DNA from: Desulfobulbaceae bacterium
Lineage (GTDB): Bacteria > Desulfobacterota > Desulfobulbia > Desulfobulbales > SURF-16
Direction: 5' to 3'
Length of the DNA: 5,169 bases
Assembly (NCBI GenBank): GCA_021160685.1
Contig: JAGHCC010000062.1
Location: 1 to 5,169 of the forward strand
In this document: positions 1 through 4,868 of the stretch, piece by piece
How positions within the stretch are numbered: the stretch's first letter is position 1
Layout of the letters: every line of letters begins with the position of its first letter
Notes under the pieces: generated by a model
Databases searched by the model: none
The model's input: only the letters and a program-made list of their open reading frames with translations
Told to the model about the DNA's origin: nothing
Made by a program: the position numbers and the translations under genes

Positions 1-534
1 GGCAGGGCCAAACTGACCGAGGAGGCTTCCTGCGGTGATCTGAACAGAGGTTCCGAGATCGGCCCATTTTGCGATGATCTCAGGGCGGGCGGCCAGGACA
101 GGATGTCGTTCGGGGTGCGAGATGATCACACTGATCCGGCGATCGGCCAGCTGTCTTATCAGCGGCTCTATGTCGATAAACGCTTCGTGCGGCAGTTCCA
201 GAAGGAGATATTTTCCTCGATCCGCAAGCGTGAGGACCGTATCGTCTTGCAGTAAGCGGAGCATCCGTTCATCGACCCTGACATCCGCCCCGGGCAGGAC
301 CGTCAAAGGAATGCCGGCCTCCTGTAACTGCCCGGTCCATTCGTCAACCGCTGTGCGCACCTGAGCCGCTTTGTTTCGACCATCGAATCGTCCGAGCTGA
401 TGCGGTGTTGCCACCACCGTTTTAATACCCTCTTCAACCAGGGCCCGGCAGAGGTTCAGGGCCTCGGGGCTATTAACCGGGCCATCATCCAGACCCGGAA
501 GGCAGTGGCAGTGAATATCGATGAATGTCCGCAT
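1..534 (-). CDS. CpsB/YwqE-type PHP tyrosine-protein phosphatase, C-terminus cut off by window edge
   Basis: My translation from ATG 534-532 stays open for 178 codons to base 1, so only the N-terminal part is present (the family is usually about 240-260 residues). PHP-family marks appear in order: D-I-H-C-H (His8, His10) and L-P-G-L-D-D-G-P at residues 12-19; A-T-P-H (His45); G-A-D-V-R at 82-86, where CpsB of Streptococcus has Glu as a metal ligand and this protein has Asp84; S-H-P-E-R (His140, Glu142, Arg143); and V-Q-I-T-A-G-S-L-L-G at 164-173. The last metal-binding motif (S-D-A-H type) should lie beyond the window. Known family role: Mn-dependent cytoplasmic dephosphorylation of the tyrosine cluster of the cognate autokinase, which is encoded just upstream here. 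An in-frame TGA 12 nt upstream excludes a longer protein. No good ribosome site is visible. Confidence 0.93.
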   Translation of the reverse strand, partial: MRTFIDIHCHCLPGLDDGPVNSPEALNLCRALVEEGIKTVVATPHQLGRFDGRNKAAQVRTAVDEWTGQLQEAGIPLTVLPGADVRVDERMLRLLQDDTVLTLADRGKYLLLELPHEAFIDIEPLIRQLADRRISVIISHPERHPVLAARPEIIAKWADLGTSVQITAGSLLGQFGPA

Positions 535-535
535 C

Positions 536-548
536 GTTGACTTTCAAC
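536..548 (-). promoter_or_regulatory. Small hairpin abutting the phosphatase start codon
   Basis: Perfect 5-bp inverted repeat GTTGA-CTT-TCAAC, ending one base before the ATG at 534. On the transcript the only purine-rich stretch (AAAG) falls in stem and loop, and no AGGAGG-like site is present. This could limit translation of the phosphatase, but a stem this short may be chance. Confidence 0.3.
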
Positions 549-552
549 AGAG

Positions 553-570
553 ACCCTTAAAGGGTAACCC
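553..570. repeat. Nested short palindromes upstream of the phosphatase gene
   Basis: ACCCTT-A-AAGGGT at 553-565 is a perfect 6+1+6 inverted repeat. It overlaps GGGT-A-ACCC at 562-570, so the right arm of the first serves as the left arm of the second. It could be an operator or alternative hairpins in the leader RNA of the phosphatase gene. No function can be assigned from sequence alone. Confidence 0.4.
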
Positions 571-587
571 GGACAAGCCGGAAATTT

Positions 588-610
588 TAAATGCTAATAT
601 CTAAATGCTA
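588..610. repeat. Direct repeat TAAATGCTA, two copies
   Basis: TAAATGCTA occurs at 588-596 and again at 602-610, 14 nt apart, immediately left of the shared 18-nt motif at 623-640. Repeats of this style beside a CTCCGTCCCC-type block resemble small dispersed intergenic elements of some environmental bacteria. That resemblance is from memory and is not verified. Confidence 0.5.
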
Positions 611-622
611 TGTGCCGCGTCC

Positions 623-640
623 AGACTCCGTCCCCGTCGG
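623..640. repeat. Shared intergenic 18-nt motif, copy 1
   Basis: AGACTCCGTCCCCGTCGG. The copy at 2836-2853 differs at only two positions. Both copies lie between genes and in the same orientation. Confidence 0.5.
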
Positions 641-651
641 TGTCTTAGAAA

Positions 652-667
652 CCTTTAACCCTAAAGG
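652..667. repeat. Inverted repeat CCTTTA-ACCC-TAAAGG
   Basis: Perfect 6-bp arms around a 4-base loop. It resembles, in inverted orientation, the palindrome at 553-565. It may be one end of a small element or a regulator site. Confidence 0.35.
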
Positions 668-711
668 AAAATCATCATCAACCGCTAACCCTCCAGAAAC
701 AGAGTTTTTTG

Positions 712-737
712 AATAAACGCCCCCCAAAGCGTTCATT
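712..737 (-). other. Hairpin just after the alternative kinase stop codon
   Basis: AAT-A-AACGC (712-720) can pair with GCGTT-C-ATT (729-737): nine positions with one internal mismatch and an 8-base loop of CCCCCAAA. On the minus transcript it begins one base after the TAA at 741-739 of the shifted kinase frame. No U-run follows it, so it is not a classical intrinsic terminator. It could still stabilise or attenuate the mRNA between kinase and phosphatase. Confidence 0.35.
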
Positions 738-738
738 G

Positions 739-867
739 TTACTTTTGGCTTTTTAAGGCCATCAGCTTGCCGAGCTGATCTTTTGTTTTTTTCAGCATGA
801 CGCTTGCCTGCTCTACGATCTTCGTTCTGAGCCTTTCTATGCCCTCTCGACTCGGAGATTTTTTTTT
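739..867 (-). other. Shifted-frame C-terminal extension of the kinase after an A9 run
   Basis: The kinase gene contains nine consecutive A (T at 859-867 on plus) at codons for A-K-K-N, six codons before its TAG. Reading back one base there (a -1 ribosomal slip, or one extra A in the mRNA or genome) opens a frame to TAA 741-739. It gives about 40 new residues beginning K-S-P-S-R-E-G-I-E-R-L and ending L-M-A-L-K-S-Q-K, rich in Lys, Leu and Glu like a soluble helix. The kinase would become about 655 residues. The same frame has an internal ATG at 798-796 that could make a 19-residue peptide. This could be programmed slippage, a recent frameshift, a sequencing error in the homopolymer, or chance; I judge it an even call. 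Confidence 0.4.
761..792 (+). terminator. Terminator-like hairpin plus T-run, plus strand
   Basis: ATCAGCT (761-767), loop TGCCG and AGCTGAT (773-779) form a perfect 7-bp stem followed by C-TTTT-G-TTTTTTT (780-792), the layout of an intrinsic terminator on the plus strand. No plus-strand gene ends here, so if it works it would stop antisense transcription. It also overlaps the shifted-frame tail of the kinase, where the same bases would encode K-D-Q-L-G-K-L-M, so it may be coincidence. Confidence 0.3.
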
Positions 868-2705
868 GCCAGATCTTTCTTTACAGGTTCCCGGTTTCCA
901 TACACATCGCCATATGCATACCCGTAGCCACTGGACCGCTTGCTGACATCGTTAGCCACCACCCCCAACAGATTCGCCCCCACACTGAGAAGAGTCTGGC
1001 GGGCTTGCCGGGCGGCTTTGCGGGTCGAGCTTTCGACCCGCAACACCAACAATGTTATATCGCATAAGCCCGTAAGGATATGTGCATCCGTTACGGGGAT
1101 GACCGGAGGTGAGTCGATAATAATCCGTTCGTATCTTGCCGAGAGGTCCTTTAAGAGCTGAGAAAATTGGGCGCTGTTAAGTATTTCCGCAGGATTCTGT
1201 ACCACGGGACCCGTGACCAAAAGATCGAGCCCGTCCACATCCGTGGATTGTATGGCCTGGTCCAGAGGTGTTTTACCGGCAACGACACTGGTCAGCCCTA
1301 CTTCGTTGGATACCTGAAAAATATTATGCTGATTGTGCTTGCGGAGATCGGCATCCAGAATCAGTGTTTTCTGGTCGGCCTGGGCCATGGCGATGGCAAG
1401 ATTACTGACAAGCGTTGACTTGCCTTCGCCCATATCCGGGGAGGTGACAAGAATCGTCTGTGTTGTATCGCTGGGGGCTCCAAAGAATATGGCGGTTCTT
1501 ATGGTACGGTACACCTCGGCACTGAAAGAGTCTGATTCGAGCCATATCTTCTGTCCGCGAGCGGATACTGTTTCGTTCGGGGGCATTGACGGAACCGAGC
1601 CCAGCACCGGAATGTCGAGGATGGCGCTGATTTCATCGGTCGAGTGGATCTTCTGATCCATCGTATCACGCAGAAGGGCCACCCCCCCTCCCAGCATCAG
1701 GCCGAGAACAAGGGCCATGGCCAGCACCCTGGCTTTCTGTGGTTTTGAGGGTTTATCGGGCATACTCGCCACTTCAATAATGCTGATATTTAAGGCACCG
1801 GCATCTTCTTTGATGCTTTCTTTTTTGATACTGTCATCCAGCTCATCACAGCGCGCTCGGATCCGTTCATAGTCTGCCTGAAGGATGGCGTAGCGGGCGT
1901 TCAGTTCGTTCTGTTTTTTTAACTTTTCGATATTGATCTCAACGGCTATGACCGCAGGATGTTTGTCGGTCAGCCCCGACTGGTCGAGATCTGTCAACCT
2001 GAGCTGGAGCTTATTAAGGTCGATCATTATGGCACTGACATCATCGCCGCTCGCGGCAACGATATTTTCCTGCATGAATGCTGACATAGCTGTGAACTTA
2101 TCTGTCAGTTCGGCTTCTCTTTTGACTTTTTCATTTTGCAGGATCCTCAGGACCTGAGATGTTGACCCTTTTTTCTGGTTCGATTGAAAGGTAATGTATG
2201 AATCGACGACCGCGTTTACTAATTGCACGGCCGTTTCGGGATAGGCCGAATCAAAACAGACATTGATTATATCGTCCTTCTTACCCACGGAGACATTGAG
2301 TGACGCTTTCAAGAACTCAAGGGGATTATCCACTTCAAAAAAAATCTTCATGCCTTTTATATTGGGATTCATGAGCACCGAAGAAAGGACGGGGGTGGAT
2401 CGGAACAGCTCGACCTGAGTGTAGAGGTAGTTCTTGGATCCGGCCATGACGGCATTGTTCTCGATCCCGTCAAACTCAGGAAGTTTCTGCTCTACATAAA
2501 CGCGAGAGGTGACTGTAAAGATCGGTGTGGCAAAGAAAAGATAGACACTCCCTAAGACTAACGCAGAAACGGTACAGGCAAGAATCCACCAGCGGTTTCG
2601 GAAGGCGATCTCAAACAGACTGGACTCGGGGAGTGCGGCAGGTGGGAATGAGGAACTCACCCCATCATCATCAAAATCGGTTGTATTATTATTCAACTGC
2701 TGCAC
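837..2705 (-). CDS. Wzc-type polysaccharide co-polymerase / BY-family tyrosine autokinase
   Basis: A 622-residue inner-membrane protein that couples polysaccharide chain-length control to an ATP-dependent tyrosine kinase. Order of parts: polar N-tail; Wzz-like segment with TM1 at about 40-59; periplasmic region to about 325, including a charged coiled coil at about 180-300; P-x2-P-x2-P at 316-322 leading into TM2 at about 326-346. The cytoplasmic kinase shows E397-x2-R400-x2-R403 (oligomer contact), Walker A G-E-G-K429-S-T, Walker A' T-L-I-L-D451-A-D453 and Walker B I-I-I-D531-S-P-P. A tyrosine cluster follows at Y594, Y596, Y598 and Y602, the usual autophosphorylation tail. Start is GTG 2705-2703, with AAAGGA at 2718-2713 seven bases away and an in-frame TGA just upstream. 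The phosphatase that should reverse its phosphorylation follows. The 3' end is uncertain because of an A9 run. Confidence 0.95.
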   Translation of the reverse strand: MQQLNNNTTDFDDDGVSSSFPPAALPESSLFEIAFRNRWWILACTVSALVLGSVYLFFATPIFTVTSRVYVEQKLPEFDGIENNAVMAGSKNYLYTQVELFRSTPVLSSVLMNPNIKGMKIFFEVDNPLEFLKASLNVSVGKKDDIINVCFDSAYPETAVQLVNAVVDSYITFQSNQKKGSTSQVLRILQNEKVKREAELTDKFTAMSAFMQENIVAASGDDVSAIMIDLNKLQLRLTDLDQSGLTDKHPAVIAVEINIEKLKKQNELNARYAILQADYERIRARCDELDDSIKKESIKEDAGALNISIIEVASMPDKPSKPQKARVLAMALVLGLMLGGGVALLRDTMDQKIHSTDEISAILDIPVLGSVPSMPPNETVSARGQKIWLESDSFSAEVYRTIRTAIFFGAPSDTTQTILVTSPDMGEGKSTLVSNLAIAMAQADQKTLILDADLRKHNQHNIFQVSNEVGLTSVVAGKTPLDQAIQSTDVDGLDLLVTGPVVQNPAEILNSAQFSQLLKDLSARYERIIIDSPPVIPVTDAHILTGLCDITLLVLRVESSTRKAARQARQTLLSVGANLLGVVANDVSKRSSGYGYAYGDVYGNREPVKKDLAKKNLRVERA

Positions 2706-2821
2706 TACATCATCCTTTCAATCTTATTGTCGTCATTCTCAGACGCTGTTTGAAAAACTTGAGAAACGGGGGCCGGCAACCCGCCCAAAGGATTTCGTCG
2801 GTCCTCCTGTTTTTTTTCCAC
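2705..2821 (-). CDS. Possible 38-residue small protein between export and kinase genes
   Basis: A frame open from GTG 2821-2819 to TAG 2707-2705 encodes 38 residues, beginning V-E-K-K-Q-E-D-R-R and ending D-D-N-K-I-E-R-M-M: hydrophilic, no membrane segment, no known family. AGGA (2832-2829) stands seven bases before the GTG, and the stop shares one base with the kinase GTG, typical of coupled operon genes. The same frame is open all the way back to the TAA of the lipoprotein gene (2899-2897), 63 sense codons in total, so it could instead be a readthrough tail or a decayed C-terminus of that protein. A 63-codon open run by chance has a probability of roughly 5%, so this is weak evidence. Product and reality are both uncertain. 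Confidence 0.25.
   Translation of the reverse strand: MEKKQEDRRNPLGGLPAPVSQVFQTASENDDNKIERMM
2713..2718 (-). promoter_or_regulatory. Ribosome binding site of the kinase gene
   Basis: AAAGGA on the minus strand, seven bases before GTG 2705-2703. The intervening bases contain ATG-ATG-TAG in another frame, so the upstream frame ends (TAG 2707-2705) sharing one base with the GTG. That arrangement allows translational coupling. Confidence 0.6.
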
Positions 2822-2835
2822 ACTATTATCCTGAT

Positions 2836-2853
2836 AGACTCCATCCCCGTGGG
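2836..2853. repeat. Shared intergenic 18-nt motif, copy 2
   Basis: AGACTCCATCCCCGTGGG matches the motif at 623-640 at 16 of 18 positions. A further GCTGCGTCC lies just right of it (2854-2862), while GCCGCGTCC lies just left of copy 1 (613-621), so similar pieces are present in a different order. Confidence 0.45.
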
Positions 2854-2876
2854 CTGCGTCCGTTTTTTCAACACCT

Positions 2877-2892
2877 CTTATGCAAACATAAG
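2877..2892 (-). other. Hairpin just after the export lipoprotein stop
   Basis: CTTATG-CAAA-CATAAG, perfect 6-bp arms with a 4-base loop, starting four bases after the TAA at 2899-2897 on the minus transcript. No U-run follows, so it is unlikely to be a true terminator. It may act as an mRNA-stabilising or attenuating element in the 191-base gap before the kinase. Confidence 0.4.
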
Positions 2893-2896
2893 CGGT

Positions 2897-4243
2897 TTAA
2901 TCGTTCCATGGATTGGCGTAAACCCCAACGTTGACCCTGAACAGCTCGGCTGCAATCTTGTTCATCCGCGTCCGCGCGGTGTACCCCAGGGATACCACAT
3001 CACCTGGCTTGATTTGCAGAGCCGCCGCCGCCTCGGCGGGGACGCCATTCTTGATCGCAAAGGCCGCATGAACCATCTCGCCCTCGGAATTTAAGCGGTA
3101 CACCGTCACAAAACGCGGATCCGCCACCTCATCGACCCCGCCGGCAAAGGCCAGGGCCTCCAACAGCGTATAGTCTGTCTCAGGCGGATACGGCACCACT
3201 CCGGGCTTGAGGACCAGACCCATCACGGAGAAGACCTCCGGATTCAAAGCCACGACCTCAACAGAGGCCCCATCGGCCAGTGCAACATCGGCAAAGGGGA
3301 TATTGAGCCCTTTTACCGGAAGGGTCAGGGTCATATATCCATCGGCTTGGACGCCGATGACTGGCTTCCCAACCCCGGAGAATTCACGGAGTTTATACTC
3401 CACATAATCTTTTGCGATATCCGGATGTTCGGCTGAGATCTTGCCGACCAGGGCCTGAAGTTCCACTTCGCTGGCGGGGTCAAATACTTCGGTACAGACC
3501 AGAACACCCTCCTTGCGAACCAGCAGAACTTGTTTTTTCGTGACAGAATCCTGACGAAGTGAAAGGGTCACTCCTTGAGGATCCGGCAGCAGGGGCGCTG
3601 AATCGTCCCCGGTGTCAGCACGCGCTGCGTCCTGCGGTTGTTTGATGCGAATGAAGGCCGCTCCACCCTCAACAACACCGCCGGCTTCCATGATCAGGGA
3701 TACTAACGACTTTGCATCGCTGGCTAAATCATACACTCCGGGCACCTCAACAGCGCCCATGATGGAAACTTTAATCGTCTTATATTCTGCTACCTGGACC
3801 AATACAGCCGGCCGCTTGGTGATATATTCAGGGTAATAGGCATTCACGATCGAGGTCTCAATCTCTGCCAGGGTACGGCCTGCTGCCTGGATTTGACCGA
3901 TAACCGGTACGGTTATCGCACCGTCACCATGAATCCTGCAAAGCGTCGGTATTGAGACTTCCAATGTATCAGGAAGATTTGCGGTCACGATGTTTAGAAC
4001 TGAGGCCATTCTTAACTCAAGGATATCACCGACCACGGCGCGATACATGCCTGTGACCCGAGCGTTCTTGAGTTTGTCAAGGTCTATCTCCGGCTGAATG
4101 GGTCCCGCTAAACGAAAATCTGTCACATCCTCTAACGAGGAAAGCTCTGTAGTTTTGCAACCACTGAATGATAAGACAAAAATTGAAATAATCAGTACGA
4201 TGGATACTTTGCGGAAAAATCCGCATTCTTTTACGAAGTTCAC
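2897..4243 (-). CDS. Wza-type polysaccharide export outer-membrane lipoprotein
   Basis: A 448-residue protein expected to form the periplasm-to-outside channel for the polymer. Residues 1-29 are a lipoprotein signal: basic Lys5, Arg11 and Lys12, a hydrophobic run I15-L24, then S-F-S-G-C29. Lys30 at +2 does not give inner-membrane retention. The Poly_export domain spans about 63-155 (Y-R-A-V-V-G-D-I-L-E-L, then G-D-G-A-I-T-V-P-V-I-G). A first SLBB begins V-S-I-M-G-A-V-E-V-P-G-V-Y at 159-171. A second begins near 336 (V-M-G-L-V-L-K-P-G-V). The C-terminal segment 427-448 resembles the terminal helix of the family. About 100 residues (204-307) are inserted within the first SLBB. I chose GTG 4243-4241 because AGGAGG (4253-4248) precedes it by four bases and the signal peptide then begins correctly; GTG 4267 would add eight residues without such a site. 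Confidence 0.93.
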   Translation of the reverse strand: MNFVKECGFFRKVSIVLIISIFVLSFSGCKTTELSSLEDVTDFRLAGPIQPEIDLDKLKNARVTGMYRAVVGDILELRMASVLNIVTANLPDTLEVSIPTLCRIHGDGAITVPVIGQIQAAGRTLAEIETSIVNAYYPEYITKRPAVLVQVAEYKTIKVSIMGAVEVPGVYDLASDAKSLVSLIMEAGGVVEGGAAFIRIKQPQDAARADTGDDSAPLLPDPQGVTLSLRQDSVTKKQVLLVRKEGVLVCTEVFDPASEVELQALVGKISAEHPDIAKDYVEYKLREFSGVGKPVIGVQADGYMTLTLPVKGLNIPFADVALADGASVEVVALNPEVFSVMGLVLKPGVVPYPPETDYTLLEALAFAGGVDEVADPRFVTVYRLNSEGEMVHAAFAIKNGVPAEAAAALQIKPGDVVSLGYTARTRMNKIAAELFRVNVGVYANPWND

Positions 4244-4247
4244 TCTG

Positions 4248-4253
4248 CCTCCT
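4248..4253 (-). promoter_or_regulatory. Ribosome binding site that sets the export lipoprotein start
   Basis: Perfect AGGAGG on the minus strand, four bases before GTG 4243-4241. It lies inside the longer open frame starting at 4267, which argues for the shorter protein. The spacing is slightly short but workable. Confidence 0.75.
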
Positions 4254-4373
4254 ATTTCGACTGTCACTGCTGTCCCTGCAACACAATCGATGTTATCTAA
4301 AATTAGTTTTTCATCCTTAGAAAACCAATCCCTTTATCTATTTACGAAAGAAAGACTTTTCCCTCACATTACA

Positions 4374-4388
4374 TTTCTTTCAAAGAAA
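4374..4388. repeat. 15-bp palindrome TTTCTTT-C-AAAGAAA
   Basis: Perfect 7+1+7 palindrome in the 167-base gap (4244-4410) between the small secreted protein gene and the lipoprotein gene, 22 bases after the former's stop. It could be a weak hairpin or an operator. The rest of the gap is AT-rich with no other gene; a 9-nt imperfect tandem (CTGTCACTG/CTGTCCCTG) lies at 4261-4278. Confidence 0.4.
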
Positions 4389-4410
4389 CCACCACTGCTC
4401 TTGCCGGTCA

Positions 4411-4761
4411 TTACCATCCTGGCTTGTAGGGGCTTCGAGATCTTGCCCTTGTGGGTACCACTATGCGGGCAACATCATTTGCATTCTCAGACGGACCTTT
4501 CTGGTTGTCAATTGCACCGTCAGGAATATCGCTCCGCGGTGTCTTTGGACCACTGGCCCTGCTGGTCGAAACAACTGAAGCACTGACCAACTTAAACGGG
4601 TCAAGGATCTTCTTCGTTTGACCTGAGTTCACCCCTGCTTTTGAATCTGGCGCTGCTTCCAGGACCGGAGTCACATTGACCAGCAACACCGCCGCAACCA
4701 TGAACAGCAGGACACCTTTTAACTGGGGGAAAACGCCTACACTCTTGTTAGAAACATTCAC
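4411..4761 (-). CDS. Small secreted protein of unknown function, first gene of the export operon
   Basis: 116 residues; I do not recognise a family. The N-terminus looks like a Sec signal peptide: Lys6 and Lys15 ahead of a hydrophobic core at about 17-31 (V-L-L-F-M-V-A-A-V-L-L-V), then L-E-A-A, with cleavage likely after Ala36 or Ala37. No lipobox Cys is present. The mature part (about 80 residues) is low in hydrophobics, rich in Ser, Pro, Lys, Arg and Asp, and probably extended. It ends in a basic tail R-I-V-V-P-T-R-A-R-S-R-S-P-Y-K-P-G-W (99-116). Start is GTG 4761-4759 with a perfect AGGAGG (4774-4769) seven bases upstream, stop TAA 4413-4411. It leads the operon, 167 bases ahead of the lipoprotein gene. 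By context it could be a periplasmic accessory of polysaccharide export; that is inference only. If cleavage fails it would be a one-pass membrane protein. Confidence 0.75.
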   Translation of the reverse strand: MNVSNKSVGVFPQLKGVLLFMVAAVLLVNVTPVLEAAPDSKAGVNSGQTKKILDPFKLVSASVVSTSRASGPKTPRSDIPDGAIDNQKGPSENANDVARIVVPTRARSRSPYKPGW

Positions 4762-4768
4762 CTTGAAG

Positions 4769-4774
4769 CCTCCT
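4769..4774 (-). promoter_or_regulatory. Ribosome binding site of the small secreted protein gene
   Basis: Perfect AGGAGG on the minus strand with seven bases to GTG 4761-4759, which is close to ideal spacing. This is the main support for this GTG as a real start and the gene as real. Confidence 0.8.
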
Positions 4775-4815
4775 AAATATGTGGTCTTAATGGATAACTA
4801 TCTCACTCACTCTCA

Positions 4816-4847
4816 CTAAAGTCGGTCTAAAAAAACCTTGACTTTAG
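4816..4847. repeat. 8-bp inverted repeat CTAAAGTC / GACTTTAG
   Basis: Perfect arms at 4816-4823 and 4840-4847 around 16 bases. Inside, GGT (4824-4826) can pair with ACC (4835-4837), extending the stem past a two-base bulge. It ends about 55 bases before the first start codon. It could be a leader hairpin or a dimer-binding site. A T7 run lies in the loop on the minus strand, so it is not a terminator. Confidence 0.5.
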
Positions 4848-4868
4848 GCATCTTAGGAGGCTTAGGGG
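4842..4868. repeat. Three tandem 9-mers with core TTAGG
   Basis: CTTTAGGCA (4842-4850), TCTTAGGAG (4851-4859) and GCTTAGGGG (4860-4868) stand in register with no gaps, sharing YTTAGG-like cores. On the minus strand they read CCTAAR. The first overlaps the right arm of the 4816-4847 inverted repeat. Iterated sites at near one-turn spacing are typical of regulator binding, though nothing identifies the protein. Confidence 0.4.

Larger units (their letters stand above)
541..738. other. Gap between phosphatase and kinase genes, rich in short repeats
   Basis: About 200 to 300 bases without a convincing gene, depending on where the kinase really ends. It holds the nested palindromes at 553-570, a direct repeat at 588-610, an AGACTCC..CCCCGT motif at 623-640 that recurs at 2836-2853, an inverted repeat CCTTTA-ACCC-TAAAGG at 652-667 and a hairpin at 712-737. 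The outer inverted repeats (554-567 and 654-667) read similarly in opposite orientation, roughly CCYTTA..GGGT.AA, so the stretch 554-667 could be a small non-autonomous element. A 42-codon minus-strand frame at 608-736 crosses it but has no ribosome site and ends within the repeats. Confidence 0.5.

Noticed and set aside
608..736. Minus-strand 42-codon frame starting ATG 736
   Set aside because: No ribosome site; its 3' half runs through the shared 18-nt motif and the direct repeats, so the open frame is best explained by repeat DNA.
2525..3094. Plus-strand 189-codon frame spanning the kinase/lipoprotein junction
   Set aside because: It lies antisense to two well-supported genes, has Arg/His-rich unstructured composition and no family features.
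4244..4267. Longer lipoprotein start at GTG 4267 (eight more residues)
   Set aside because: It has no ribosome site, puts acidic and glycine residues ahead of the signal peptide, and would place a perfect AGGAGG inside the coding region. GTG 4243 fits better.
4261..4278. Imperfect 9-nt tandem CTGTCACTG/CTGTCCCTG
   Set aside because: Only two units with a mismatch and no symmetry or neighbouring signal; likely chance.
4098..4586. Plus-strand 162-codon frame over the lipoprotein start and the small secreted gene
   Set aside because: Antisense to two genes with good ribosome sites and signal peptides; no protein-like domain.
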